A DNA stretch of 64,000 nt from Diplonema papillatum (taxonomy: Eukaryota > Euglenozoa > Diplonemea > Diplonemida > Diplonemidae), in assembly GCA_030068145.1 (NCBI GenBank), contig JAPJBO010000312.1:62001-126000 (forward strand). The letters are read 5' to 3'. Position numbers and translations under genes: made by a program. The notes under the pieces are model-generated. The model saw only the letters and a program-made list of their open reading frames with translations, ran no database searches and was not told the DNA's origin. Position 1 is the first letter of the stretch. Each line of letters begins with the position of its first letter. Shown piece by piece: positions 8,543-20,349 of this stretch.

Positions 8543-10525
8543 AGCACAGGGGGGTCAAAAAAAAGCACTGTTGTCTAGCCCATTAGTGCGGCGGGGCTCA
8601 CTCCCCTACTCCCTCCCCCCCTTACTTCCTCCCACAGAGGCGGTTCCTTCTGGACCTTCTGGACAGCTTCTTCTCTTGAAGGTACAAGTCTCTTCGCGAA
8701 TCGGGGTTCAAACCCTGTAAGCTGATGAAAGAAATGGAAGACCCGATGCAGGTGCAAGTCATTTCGCGAATCAGGTTTTCAGAGCCCGAAAGCTGAAGAA
8801 GAAATGGAATGATCAATGCATCAAGTCTGGGATTGGCACGATACGGTCTCTAATATCGGAGAGATCTCTATTTCGTCAGAGTCTCGCTTGAGCCTGGTTT
8901 GAGTGACCCGAAGACTCGTTGATGGATGCTGCCCTGCAGTTCGATCCCGCCAAAGCCGAAGGGTCGCAAGATCTGCAGAAGAGGGACAGGCGTTCACCCG
9001 CGTCTTGATGTTTCAAAGGTAATTTGGGGTTAACAAAGCAGGTTTGCAGTTGGTAGCGTACTACACAAAGATTCCTCAAGCAGGTGAGTCCCGGCAGTGC
9101 GCACAAACGAAGGAAAGTGTCACTAAGATTCTGGCGCTTCGTTTCCCCTGCTGGGATCTTGTCTCTTGGTCGGCGGCTCCTTTTTTTTGGGGGCGCGATC
9201 CCTTTGTGGCGTGTGATGCAGAAGGCGAGCGCATCACTATAATATTCCTCCCAGGTGGAACATCTGATTACGAGTGAAAGTGTGCTGTGTGGCGTCAGTC
9301 AGTACGAGGAACAGTGTGTGCAGTCGTGGGACTATGTTCAAGCGATCGTTTCAATCCCAGAGATTGGTCAGGGGTGGATTGGTGCACACGAGTGCGCCAA
9401 TTTGCAGAAAGGTGCGCACGGCCGCACGTACGGGCGCACACGGCTGACTTGTGTAGCCAAAGAGTGAGGGGCGGCAGTTGTAATTGTCTACATGGCTAAA
9501 GTCGTAGGGTGGAGTGTGTCGGGGCTGACTTACGCGTATAATAGATGTAGATTGCATCAGCCAGACAAGCACGTGCAACCCCCAGGGTACCCACCCACCC
9601 GGTGTCAATCCGGCTGTGCCAGACAACCCTGCACCCAGCTACCTTCCCAATGCCTGCTCCGCAAGGCAACGTTGCGAACCCCGATGGCCTGGTGGCCCCT
9701 GCCTCAGCTGGCCAAGTTCAACAACAGCTAGACCACTTTCCACCCTTCAGCGTTCCCTTACGCACTGGCGATCCGCGTTCTATGGTGGCACGTCACAGTG
9801 CTTCACGCGAAGTGTGACTTCGGAGCGCAGGTTCTGCCTACCGGATGTTGCATACTACTCAGTAGCAGGCACTGCGCTGGTGGGACAGAGTCGGTAGCCA
9901 CTGACCTCCCTCCCAGTTTCCGAAAAACGGGTACTCCTGAAAAAATAGTACCCTTCCTCCGTTCTCACACAACCCACTTCCACTTAACTCATCACCCGCG
10001 GCCCCCTCTTCTTCGGCTCCCCCGTACCTGCTAGCTTCACCCTATTCGCCGCGACGGAGATTTGCCCCCGCCCTTTTGTTCCTAAAACCCAGGAGAAACG
10101 CAATTCTGGCAGAGATCTGCAGGCGGCGGAACTACTGATTTGCGATTCGTAGGCATTCCATGAGTTGCAAGATTTCAAAGAGTCACAGGGACTCGATGAG
10201 TCGCAAGCATTCAAAAGGTCATTGCAAGCGATTGCCTTAGTTCACCGAAAAGAGAGGGGGGATGATGGGTGTTGGTTGGTGATTGTAGTTAGAATGCAGA
10301 GCATCTGTGGCAATAGCCTGCATTGGCCAGTACCAGGTGACCGAGATTTCCACTCAAACTGACCCGGAAACTCCTTGAGAGATGGTCCCTGCATTCTGTC
10401 TCGTTTCACTCTCCCTCTCAAAATCATCATGGTGGTTGAGGAGTTGACCGCTGACGATGAAGGGAGCTGCAGGATAGTAGACTCAACCCAGGTCCGCCCA
10501 CATCACACCAGGGAAGGGGTCTGAC
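8543..10525. other. Intergenic between BCS1 and SEC3; short tandem duplication only
   Basis: No supported gene. 8675-8815 is a two-copy repeat of about 74 bp (GGTACAAGTCTCTTCGCGAA / GGTGCAAGTCATTTCGCGAA). 10360-10430 contains the R7 motif (GAGAGATGGTCCCTGCA followed by a pyrimidine run), shared with 14806-14870 and 22150-22215. The rest shows no recognised signal. Confidence 0.45.
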
Positions 10526-13500
10526 ATGGGCGACCGCGGCGGGTCGACGATCGCAGACGCGCGGTCGAAGGACTTCCAGCTGCTCGACCGGTACCTGCAA
10601 GAGAAGGTCGGGGAGGAGCTGCACATCGCGATCAACGCGATGCAGAAGATCCACCGCATGGTGCACGCGAGCCAGCAGAAGAACCGCGTCATCGCCGTGA
10701 CCGTCGGCAAGCGCGCGGGCCGCGGCGCGTCGCTCATCATGCTCAAGCCCGGCTCCGGGCAGGACAAGCCGTCGATCAAGATCTCGCAGCGCCTCGCCCC
10801 TGGGGCCCTGCGCCCCCTCCCCGGCAGCGGCACCGGGCTCGGGCTCTACGTCGAAAAAGACGAAGAGACGCTCAGGTAATTGCACACCCCCCCCCCTTTT
10901 TACCACTTTTTTCTATTTTGCATCCCTTTCCTAGACGACATCTTCCTCGAAGAAGACTTGATGCTAGCATCAACCATGCATGAGAGGCAGTGCTGTGCCT
11001 AAACATTAAACTAAGATTCCCACCCCCCCCACAACTTTGGATTGATCTTCCGAAACCATGAGCGAGGACAAAGGCCTCTTCCAGAATACTTTCACCGGGA
11101 TCGGCATCAATCCAGAGGCCTTTGCCCTCGGTCATGGTTTCCAGTCCCGTCTCAGACCGAACAGGAACGTGTCGCCGCTTCAGATCCCTGCAGCCAGGTT
11201 GCAGAACGTTCATTCGGTAATGGCTGCAGTTCGCAGGATGACAGGTGGCACGCGTGCCAACCTGCGCACAACGCCGCCGCGGTAATAATAAAGAGGATTC
11301 TCTACTAGTCCCTCACGGTTTCATACCCTACTTGCGGAGTCTTCCACCCCCTGCTTCCCTTTTCCTACCTGTGTTTTTCTATTTGCCTAACCCCCCCGTG
11401 CATAAGATGGATGAAAAACTCGGGTTTTGGCGGTATCCATCTTAATCAAGGACTCCCCAGTCTCAGTCTTGATGCTAACTTCAACATACACGAGAGGCAA
11501 GCTTCTGATTTTGACGCTAAATTCTCCCTCATCCTGACGTCTTCAACACACTCTTTTCCCCGGTAAAGCGCAATTATTTTTACGACGGCCGGCCACGAGA
11601 ACATGTACAGGTGTGGTGAGGGGAGGCCCTGGGACTGCTAAGGCGTAACTGCCCCTGTCCCTCCCACGCCGCCCTGATCCACACCCTTTGACTTGTGCTG
11701 ATGGGTTCTCTCTCTCGCTCTCGAAATGGTGAGTCGCCAACCAGCCGGCACAAGACTAGGCGGCCGGATCGCTCTCAGCCCCACGTTGCCCTTGCAGCTC
11801 TCGTTGGAAGCGCTCACTTCCACGAGGAAGAAAAACGACGACCTCAACTTCGCCGTCAGCTCCAGTCCTCCAGTCGTCTCCTTCCGGATCTGCCACAGTT
11901 TCCCTATCGTCCCTTCAGTCAAAAGAAAACAGATCTGGTGCTTCCTTGTCGTTCGTGCGCACTTACTTCAAATCTGCTCCTACTACTAAGATTTCTCCCT
12001 CCCCAGAAGAAGCGTTTTAACCTGAACGCGTACAGGTCAAGTCGCACAAACAAAATATTACTGGCAATAGCCACATTGTTTGATGGGTAGGTGTTGTGGT
12101 TATTCTGGCCACATCATCGTGGGAAACAGTACTGCCCAGACCAACACGCACGACGAATACACGACCCCTACAGCTTCTCCGTTGCCACCGAGGCCGATCG
12201 TGCGTTTTTCCTGTCAGCTGTGGACAAGCACCTGCGTCAAAAAGCCGGCGGCATGAAGCTGCAGGCCTTGACGGTGCTTTCGAAGCGGCAGCCGAAGGAG
12301 AAGCTTGAGGAAAAGCCGAAGGGGCTCCTGACGCAGGTAGGCTCTTCTGCCTTTTATTCTGTGTCGAGGTGGGGACGGCCCACCTCGTCACGTCCTTTTT
12401 CATCGCCCTGTTCAGAGGCTCGGCGGCTCCTGTTTGTGGAGTGGTTTGTCAGGCTGAACGAGATCTTGACTCTTAAGCACGTGGGAGTGTCGTTGCAGGG
12501 GGTGTCTTCTGGCATCGGCGGCTTGTTGCTCACCCGAGACGCGCACTACCTTCAAGGGGGCTGCGTGCGTGCGACTTGTAGCGCTGAAGAGCGAGCCAAT
12601 AGCTCTGTGTTGCTCCTAAATGTCCTACGCCGCACGACACCGACGCATTAAACGAGTTGGAAAGCGGTTACCTATCTTCAGGACGAGAAGTCTTTTGACG
12701 TCGTGAGTAGTGACGAGGATCGATGATCCTTAAATCTGTGGAAATGAGAAAGTCGCTACGCTTTCGCATCTCTGTTTGTGGCTTGAAGAGAGTGCTTTTT
12801 ATTCGCTCATCAACGCAACGCAGGAAGACGATGAAGCGCTGATGCTCATTCTGACCAAGTACGAAAAGGACAACAATTCAACGGACGCGAGACAGCTTCG
12901 CGACAAAGTCGTAACGCTGTCCCGCACGCTCCAGAAGCAGAACATGTACGGCATCGTCAACGGCGAAAAGGAGTGGGGTGCGCTTGTAGACCAGCTCTCA
13001 TCGATGGCTGTCGAGCTCTCTGAAATTCAGGTGTGTGCTTTGCTCTCCGCGAGAGTCAGACACTCGAATTATTTTTAGCCGCATGCAGTGTGCGAGGAAA
13101 CTGAGCCGCCCGACCTTCTGATCACGATTGTGAACTTGCCACCTGAAACCAGCCAGGGCTTGGGTTCAGGGTAGTCGCAGGCTTTGTGGCACTGTGGAGC
13201 CCCCGTGCCCCGTCCCGTCTGTATGAAACTAGGCACTCCAGGTGCCCCGCCTTGGCCCCGACCCGGGGGGTCAATGTTCGTATTTCGGACACGGAGCCAC
13301 CACCACCGCGTACAAAATTATGAAAGCATCATCTCCTGAAGGGCTTAATCCCGTCAACCAGGATCACCCAATTATTCCCACCCCATTCCCACGACCCTAT
13401 CAAGAAGAACGCTGTCGCAGAGGCAACGGACTGAGCGATTATCGCCGAAAACACAAAACGATCAACAACGAAAAGTACACACCGATTCTCTAACCTTGTG

Positions 13501-16500
13501 TGCAACCAACCACCCTCGAGACACGAAACGCAGAGCACAAAGGATTTCTTCCCACATTGCCAGAAAAAAAAAAAAAAAAAAAAAAAAAAAAGGTCACCCG
13601 ACAGACTTCATAACCCCGGAGTTTCAAGCGAATTTTCACTCTACAACAGGCCCGCCTGGTGCTGTACCAGAACAACCTCGGCAAGGAAAGCCGTAACATC
13701 GGGTCCGTCGAAACGGAGCGGGTGGAGCGCGACCGGCAGCAGCATAATTTGGAGCACCTGTCGACCGAGCTGCGCGGCCTGCTCGGGGAACTCGAGCCGG
13801 CGGAGGGCGCGCTGCGGGTGCTGGAGGCCGGCGGCTTCGACCCAGCCTCCCGGCAGGCGACCCTCGATGCGATCGGCTGGACCTCGCAGTTCGAGAAGAA
13901 GAAGCTCTGGGAGACGTACAACGTGAAGGCGGTCCACGACGTCCGCGGCGCGATCGAAACCGCGAAGACGAGCCTCGCCTCGCGCCTCCAGCAATACCTC
14001 GCCGCCGACTTCCGATCCGCCGGAGCGCACCTCCGCCGGCTGACCCACAAGCGCGTCAAAGGCCGGCTGCAGTGGCGGTCTCACCACGTGTTCCACACCC
14101 AGTGGATGCAGCTGCTTCCGCTCGTCAAGCCTGCCATCCATTCCCACTACCGGATCGTGATGGAGCTCTGCCGAGTGTATTCTTCGGAGATGAAGCCGTC
14201 GTACAAGAACGAAGCGGCCAACTACTACAAGGAGCTGCGGTCGCAGCTGCAGAAAAAGAAGCACAAGCGGCCGTTCATGATCAGCGAGGACAAGAAGGAA
14301 AAGCCGCTGGACCACCTGCAGGACCTCAACGCTGGGCAGCAAGCCAGCAGCCAGTACGCCGCGTCCGAGACGCTGACGTACAAGAGCGCCAACTCCGCCC
14401 CCGGCTCCGAGTGCGGGTACGACGAAGCGAACGAGCCGAGCCACCTTCGGGAACTGGGTCTGCTTTCTATTTTACATGTTGGGCAAGCTGGAAACAATTT
14501 GCGCCCGTCATAGCTGGAACGATGCCGTGCCTGAATATCCGCACGACGTACCCTTTGTTCAGTGGGAGTTGAGATTCTCCGTCAAGATGCTAGCCGCCGC
14601 CATAGGGCGGGCTATTGCCGAAAGGGGGAGAGCCCGCGAAACAACGTGTCAACACACGCCTGCCAGGCGGTCTCGTCCGCCAGTCAGAACGCCCCCGGCT
14701 GCGCCACCATCGGCGCAACAATCATCTTTGACTGGGCCACGGCTCGCTCCGCGCCCACGGCGCAACGACTTGCGCCCGCCGTTGTAGTACGGGATAGTAG
14801 TGGGGCGACCGGATACTCCTCGGAGAGATGGTCCCTGCACTCTAACTCGTCTCTCTCTCTCTCTCTCTCTCTCTTCTCCTCTTCTCTCTCCCTCTCTCTC
14901 TCCTCTCTCTCCCTCTCTCTCTCTCTCTCTTCCTCTCTCTCTTCTCTCTCTCTCTCTCTCTCTCTCGGAAAAGGTCGCGTTGGCAGAAACGGTGAAGATG
15001 ATAATTGTCACAGGGTTGGTGAAATGAAAGCGAGAATGTGGGGTAAGCCCTGATTATTAGATTCACGGTTAAACGAAGCTAGCGCACAAGGTTTGCCTGA
15101 TCTCGCACCTACTTTCCGATACCAAATAGATGCTCTATTCAAACTCTCTCTCGGAAAAGGTCGCGCTGGCAGAAACGGTGAAATAATAAAGGTCGCAGGG
15201 TTGGTGAAATGAAAGCGAGAATGTGGGGTAAGCCCTGATTATTAGATTCACGGTTAAACGAAGCTAGCGCACAAGGTTTGCCTGATCTCGCACCTACTTT
15301 CCGATACCAAATAGATACTCTATTCAAACTCGGAAAAGGTCGCGCTGGCAGAAACGGTGAAATAATAAAGGTCGCAGGGTTGGTGAAATGAAAGCGAGAA
15401 TGTGGAATAAAAATCCCTGGACGTGAAACTCAATGAGCTGAGATCCCGCTGCCTCCGGGTCTCGCAAAAAGAAAACAGCGCTATCAGGAGCGCAAATACA
15501 AAACTTTCGAGGTAAGGAACCTCATGCAACACAGAACGGGGTCCGGGGCGGCCGGATACCCCGCCTGTATGGATCTCGTGTCCAGACGTCTGCCAGTTGT
15601 TCAGCAGTCGGGACCCATACAGTCTCGAGGATACACTGGTGTTCCTCCAAGACGTCGCGCACCTGGCACAGGATGAGGTTCCCGAGCTCGGTCTTCGACT
15701 TCCAGTTCTTCAGGCAGTTGACGGCGGGCAAGTTGTCGACAAATATTCTGATTGTCGACAGCGGAGACCGCGAAGCCGCATACGCAACCGCAAACTTGGC
15801 CGCCGTAAGCTCGGCGAAGAAGATGTGCTGCGGTGCATCCCTCCATGGGCCCCACATCGCCATGGAACCCACTAGCCAGGCCCATCCCTGCATGCTGGCG
15901 TCGGACCACGCCTCCACGAGGGTGTCCCGCTGCTTCGAGTCGAAAACGACCCATCGATTGCCCGACAGGCGCCGCCTCACCCCCGCCAGGAACGGAAGAA
16001 CGTCGTCGCTCACGCGGACCAGCGACTCCCAGCCCAGGGAACCGGTCAGGACTTGGTGCGCCAGGGTCCCCATCCAGGCAAGCACCGGGCTCACTCTGCA
16101 GAGTGGCGTGCCCCACACCGTCCATGCCCAAATGGCGGTTCCGACGACCTTCCAAACGCCACGCAAAGTCATCTGCATCGAACCGACCGAGCAAAAGAGG
16201 AGGTGCGCCTTCCTCGCCCACTCCTGCTTCAGTCGGTACCTCTTCGCCGCGAGGTCAAACTCGACCCCCAAGACAACCGGCGTCGAGCTGGGCTCGAGGA
16301 CGGACTTCTCGTCGTTGACCGTCATGCGCACCTGGCGGGCGCGTCGCAGGACTCGGTCGCGCACTGCGCGAAGCGCGTCCGGACAGTCACCGACGAGGGC
16401 CCAGTCGTCGTACCAGACGACCCTGTCGTCCTTCGCAGGCTCCGTGACGACGAGTGCGGAGTCCTGCGCAATCACCGGCGAGTACGACCAGCCCATCGTC

Positions 16501-19500
16501 AGACGGCGCCACCGATACAGGGCCACGCCCCCGTCCGGCCTCTTCGTTCGAAGCCCGAAGAATGCCGACGTCGACCGTCCTACTGGGAATTGGAAAAAGT
16601 AGGACTTCAGGTCAACTACGACTGCGTGTGACTTCGACATCATCTTCTTGATGACCTCGTCGACACGCAAGAGGCTGAACTTCGGCGGGGGCTCCATCAG
16701 CTCGTTCAGCGGGCGGCCGTCGACGATGGCGCGCGAGTGCTGCTCGCCCTTCTCGACGGCGAATGCCGGCAGGACGCACTTCAGCGGCTGCGACCGAGGA
16801 ACCCGCTCCACAAACCCGACACCTTCCAGCGTCACCGCATGCCGGGCAAATGCGTCGCTCTTCCGACCCGGCAGGACAGGCACTTCCAACAACTTCCGAC
16901 GGAAGGAGTGTCCGTCCGTCAGGAGGTCGAGCAGGCCGTGCAAGCGGGCCCCGGGGCCAGCTAGGCTCCGGAGGCCGCGGAGATCGATCGGCGGCACAGC
17001 CGTGACGTCGAGCGGCCTCGTCGATCTCGGGGCACCGATTCCCGGAGTGAGGCCCCTCGTCTCCGGTGGCAGGTAGCCGAGGGGAACTGCGGTCGGGGGG
17101 TCGTAGAAGTGGGGGTGGAGCCGCAGGAAAAGCTGCCTTCCCCTGAGCAGTCTCGACCTTCGCGACTTCAACCCCCTGACCTGCCGAGGCAAAAAGCCGG
17201 CGTCGGGCAAGGGTTTCTGTCGCGTTGGGAAACAAATGAAAGCGAGAATGTGGGGTAAGCCCTGATTATTAGATTCACGGTTAAACGAAGCTAGCGCACA
17301 AGGTTTGCCTGATCTCGCACCTACTTTCCGATACCAAATAGATACTCTATTCAAACTCTCTCTCTCTCTCTCTCTTACATTGTGTGTCGCACGATGCACG
17401 TAAACCAAGCCGCTTTGCGGATGAGGAGTGTCGGAAGGAACGGCGAAAAAAAAAGGAAATAAAGAAGGCCGCTTCAGGTCCAGGAACGCGACGGTCAAGC
17501 ACAGTTTGCGGGGCTTGAGTCGAAGGCAGCGCAGTTCCACAACCCCGTCCGCTCTGCCCTGTGGCTGGCAGTCTCTAAGCTCGTGTTCAGCGCAAGCGCC
17601 AAGCCCTAAGGTGCATCACCTTGATGCTTTAGTTTGGGAAACTGGTAGTTACTTGACCGTAGGTCAGTAGCTTTGCAGTACTGCCGTACCGGCTTGACTC
17701 CCGTGCAGGCTTTCCCCGGTAAACTCGTGCTCGCAAAAAGGGGAGGTGTCGCTGCTCACCTGCCAGATCTAGAATCCAGAGTTCGAACCCACAACGGCGT
17801 CCACTGTGGGGTCGAATGGCGAAAGATATCAAACGACACGCCACGTGTTGATGGAATGAAAGCCGAGAGTTCGGAAAGGAATTGCACACCACTTTCGGAA
17901 ACCGGATAGATGCACTATTCCACCGCAAGAAAGCAGGCGGTAGGCACGCGGCGCAGCAGTTGCCAGCCGACGTCCCGTGCTGTGTCCCTCTGAATGCACG
18001 CGGTGACAACAGCAAAAAACACGCACCACAGGCATCAACGTGTACCGCAATTCGATGGGCGGGAACGTGAGTGCTCAGGGCTCGGCGCTCGGGAGCCAAG
18101 GCGCGCGGTCCTCGCGGAATTCGTTGTCGCAGTGGTCCGGCGACGGCGGCGACACGGCGAGCCAGTACGCCGGCTCCGCCCTCGCCGAGACCGACAAGGA
18201 CGGGAAGGACCGGCTGCTGCCGCACGCGGCGCTGATCATGTCGATCACGACGTCTGTCGAGCTGACGTTCGGGGAGCAGGAGTTCGTGCGCAAGTTCTTC
18301 AACCTCAGCGCGGATCCAAGCAGCGGGAAGGACGCCGACATGACGCACATGCTGAACGACCTCTTCGGCGCCGAGGGCTCCCCCTCTCAGCACATCGTCG
18401 TGTCCGAGTTCAACGAGGTGATCAAGTACATGGAAAGCCGCTGCGACATGATGTGCATGATCCCCGTATCCATGGTCGTCCACCAGCTCGCGGAGGCCAT
18501 GTCCACGAGGAGCAGCTTCATCCACGAGTTCCTCACCACGGTGCAAGCCCCCATCGACGGCCACCTCCTCACGTGGCAGACCCGGCAGATCCACGACTTG
18601 GGAAAGTATCACTGCAACATAAAGACGACCGCGGTGATGCCGTGCTTCACCAGGTCCGGGCCTGATTCTTCGGGGAAAGGGGAAAAAGCAGAAGAAGAAG
18701 AAGAAGAAGAAGAAGAAGAGGTTTTAGACACTTTGTACCTTTAAACCACCGCGGCAACCTGCAGAACCTTTTTCAATGTGCGCCCGCATTTGTGGGCTTA
18801 GGGTTCAGGGCTTGTGCTGGGGGATGGGTTGTGCTGGTACGTGAGACAGGTTGGATTCTCTACAACTGATGGAGAGAGCCCATCGGGCAACGCATTCTGA
18901 CAGCAATACGGGGTCGTGCGAGATAGTCCCTGGTACTGATGCTACCACACGCTTTCCACGCTGCAGTTGATCGTTACGCTCGCTGTCACGAGGCGTTTTC
19001 CTGGTTGTCTTCGGTGGTCACAGAATGCACACGCGAGAACAACCAAACACAGGTTTCCGCGCTTCATTTCGAGGCTGGAGAGGATGTGCGGCCCAATCCC
19101 TCTCACGGCCTCGTTCGCCGGCGTGCAGAACATCATCGAGGAGATCGTGAAGGCGATGAAGCACGCCCTGCTCCGCATGTGCGAGACGGACGCCAAGTAC
19201 GGCGACTTTTTCTTCGTCAAAAACGCGAGTTTTTTCGTCGAGTACCTGCGCGAGAAGGAGCATAACGCGAGCGACCTCTGCCAGAAGCTCCTCTGCAAGC
19301 AGTTCGAGGAGACGGACGTCTGGCACCGGCAGCGGCAGGAGAAGGAGAAGGGCTATGTCGTCAAAACGCTGCTGCAGGACGCGTTCCAAAGCCTTTTCAC
19401 CCTCGTCGAAGGCATCGAGCACTGCCTCATGACGCACGCCGCGGAGGAGATCTGCCTGCAGGAAAAGTACTCCAAAAGCACGGCCCAGCACATGCTTCTC

Positions 19501-19776
19501 CAAACCAAGTCGAAGTCGGTCAATAACCAGATCGAGCTCATCTACAAACGGCAGCTGAAGCACTTCTTCGAGCACACGACGCCCAAAGAAACGTCGCTGA
19601 GCCTTCTGTTTCACAACGTGTGGCAGTCCGTGAAGGACTACATCATCAACCGTTGGGTCAGGCTGGAGCTGATCATTCGAAAGTGCTACCCGAGTTTGAA
19701 GGTGCTGTCGTCCAGCGCAGAGGTCGAGAGCATTCTGGAGAACGTCAGCACTAAGGACAGGAATCACCACAGGTGA
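10526..19776 (+). CDS. SEC3: Exocyst complex subunit Sec3/EXOC1 (seven exons)
   Basis: Exons: 10526-10875, 12174-12336, 12682-12702, 12791-13030, 13650-14457, 18032-18653 and 19053-19776. All junction phases agree and sum to 976 codons including the stop (975 residues; human EXOC1 about 894). Residues about 45-145 match the Sec3 PIP2-binding PH-like domain; the exon 1/2 junction falls inside it and gives ETLSFSVATEADRAFF. Residues about 179-270 fit the Sec3 coiled-coil region, 450-470 (IVMELCRVYSSEM) the middle rods, and 545-975 the C-terminal helical bundles, ending in LLFHNVWQSVKDYI and IIRKCYPSL, which align with the human C terminus. Sec3 tethers secretory vesicles to the plasma membrane as part of the octameric exocyst, with its N terminus binding phosphoinositides and Rho-type GTPases in known species. 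Oddities: a 21-nt exon (residues DEKSFDV), a 3.57-kb intron 5 carrying an antisense retroelement, a weak gtctgc donor at 14458, and tandem copies of the last coding bases after the stop. Confidence 0.87.
10941..11035 (+). repeat. Three-hairpin repeat Rhp in SEC3 intron 1
   Basis: Three self-complementary blocks follow one another: TCTTCCTCGAAGAAGA, TTGATGCTAGCATCAA and GGCAGTGCTGTGCC. They are followed by AAACATTAAACTAAGATT and a C-rich tract. A second, weaker copy lies at 11458-11530. Other copies: 1327-1395 with 2962-3000, 28938-29022, 29318-29412, 34228-34275 (partial), 36880-36950, 52868-52982 and 53035-53130. Most are in introns. Confidence 0.75.
11050..11290 (+). repeat. Dispersed repeat R6, copy 1
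   Basis: It shares CCCGTCTCAGACCGAACAGG, CTGCAGCCAGGTTGCAG and GGCACGCGTGCC with 20930-21130. A frame of about 75 codons is open here but not in the other copy, so it is not called coding. Confidence 0.65.
13080..13180 (+). repeat. Dispersed repeat R4 in SEC3 intron 4
   Basis: GCATGCAGTGTGCGAGGAAAC, CCTTCTGATCACGATTGTG and GGCTTGGGTTCAGGGTAG match 7670-7800 and 24300-24420. It begins about 50 bp after the exon 4 donor. Confidence 0.6.
13563..13649 (+). repeat. Poly-A run and CCGGA repeat forming the acceptor of SEC3 exon 5
   Basis: A 29-nt A run is followed directly by a CCGGA-family copy (GGTCACCCGACAGACTTCAT, CCCCGGAGTTTCAAGCGAA, TTTTCACTCTACAACAG). The terminal CAG of this copy is the predicted acceptor of exon 5. 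The acceptor call is supported by phase and by the Sec3-like residues that follow. Confidence 0.7.
14848..14966. repeat. (CT)n microsatellite, interrupted
   Basis: An almost pure CT tract of about 115 bp lies in SEC3 intron 5, followed by the flanking repeats of the antisense retroelement. A short (CT)10 run recurs at 17357-17377 on the far side of that element. Confidence 0.9.
15036..15410. repeat. Flanking repeat RF, two full copies and one partial, left of the retroelement
   Basis: Units of about 180 bp contain AGCCCTGATTATTAGATTCA, CGGTTAAACGAAGCTAGCGC and CTTTCCGATACCAAATAGAT. A further copy lies at 17235-17360 on the other side of the antisense reverse-transcriptase frame, in the same orientation. 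Two shorter relatives lie at 22345-22550 and one diverged copy at 17830-17930. Confidence 0.8.
15522..17240 (-). mobile_element. Retroelement with reverse transcriptase and RNase H, DIRS-like or Ty3-like, inside SEC3 intron 5
   Basis: One long minus-strand frame covers about 570 codons. In order it shows a leader, a reverse transcriptase with recognisable palm motifs (roughly 16300-16700) and an RNase H region (roughly 15560-15960). The style of the RT and RNase H is closest, from memory, to DIRS-type elements, but no gag, tyrosine recombinase or integrase is seen next to it, so family assignment is tentative. The frame looks whole across both domains, with no obvious break, which suggests a fairly young insertion. 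Direct RF repeats flank it on both sides (15036-15410 and 17235-17360). The apparent extension of the frame beyond 17240 is read-through into the repeat. Confidence 0.75.
17235..17360. repeat. Flanking repeat RF, right copy
   Basis: It is nearly identical to the copies at 15036-15330 and ends in a (CT)10 run, as the first left copy does. It probably represents the terminal repeat of the antisense retroelement. Confidence 0.75.
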
Positions 19777-19789
19777 GACGTGGTGTGCA

Positions 19790-20345
19790 CCGGTGGTTTG
19801 GCTTCAAAAACACAGCACACGGATGGACATCCGCCCCCGTGGGAGCTCGATCGAGCGCATTCTCGAGAACATCTGTACTAAGGACAGGAATCACCACACA
19901 TGAAGCGTGGTGTGCGCCGCCGCTTGTGCCCGCCTTCGACAAAGAGCTCAAAATACAGCACACGGATGACATCCACCCCCATAGGAGGTCGATCGAACGC
20001 ACTCTCGAGAACGTCAGCACTTAGGACAGGAATCACCACAGGTGCGCCGGTGGTTTGGCTTGCGCCGGCCTTTGACAAAGAGCTCAAAATACAGCACACG
20101 GATGACATCCACCCCCATATGAGGTCGATCGAACGCATTCTCGAGAACGTCAGCACAAAGCTCAGGAATCACCACAGCTGAGGCATGGATGCGCCGGTGG
20201 TTTGGCGTGCGCCCGCCTATGACAAGCAGCTCAAAATACAGCACACGGATGACATCCACCCGCGGGAGGATGTCCATCGACCGAGCACGGTCTCGAGAAC
20301 GTTCAACACTGAGGACAGGACTCGCCAGAGCTGAGGCTTTTGCGT
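19790..20345 (+). repeat. Tandem echoes of the SEC3 last exon
   Basis: Four degenerate units of about 130 bp each repeat the final ~55 coding bases of SEC3 (blocks CGAGAACGTCAGCAC, AGGACAGGAATCACCAC) together with its first ~50 bp of 3' flank (GTGGTTTGGC). New unit starts are near 19835, 19955, 20085 and 20205-20270. Each also has a shared spacer, GAGCTCAAAATACAGCACAC, absent from the parent exon. In-frame stop positions vary, so these are non-functional duplicates. Confidence 0.75.
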
Positions 20346-20349
20346 GGAT

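Noticed and set aside
11058-11285. 75-codon frame in repeat R6
   Set aside because: The second R6 copy at 20930-21130 does not keep the frame, so it is unlikely to be coding.
10526-14513. Treating the SEC3 exons as separate small genes
   Set aside because: Donor and acceptor phases agree at every junction and the joined product matches Sec3 from the PH-like domain to the C terminus.
15673-16631. Plus-strand frames of about 190-310 codons
   Set aside because: They are shadows of the minus-strand reverse-transcriptase frame, which carries recognisable domain motifs.
17720-17800. Possible tRNA or SINE around GAGTTCGAACCC
   Set aside because: Only a B-box-like string is present; no A-box, no pairing arms and no second copy.
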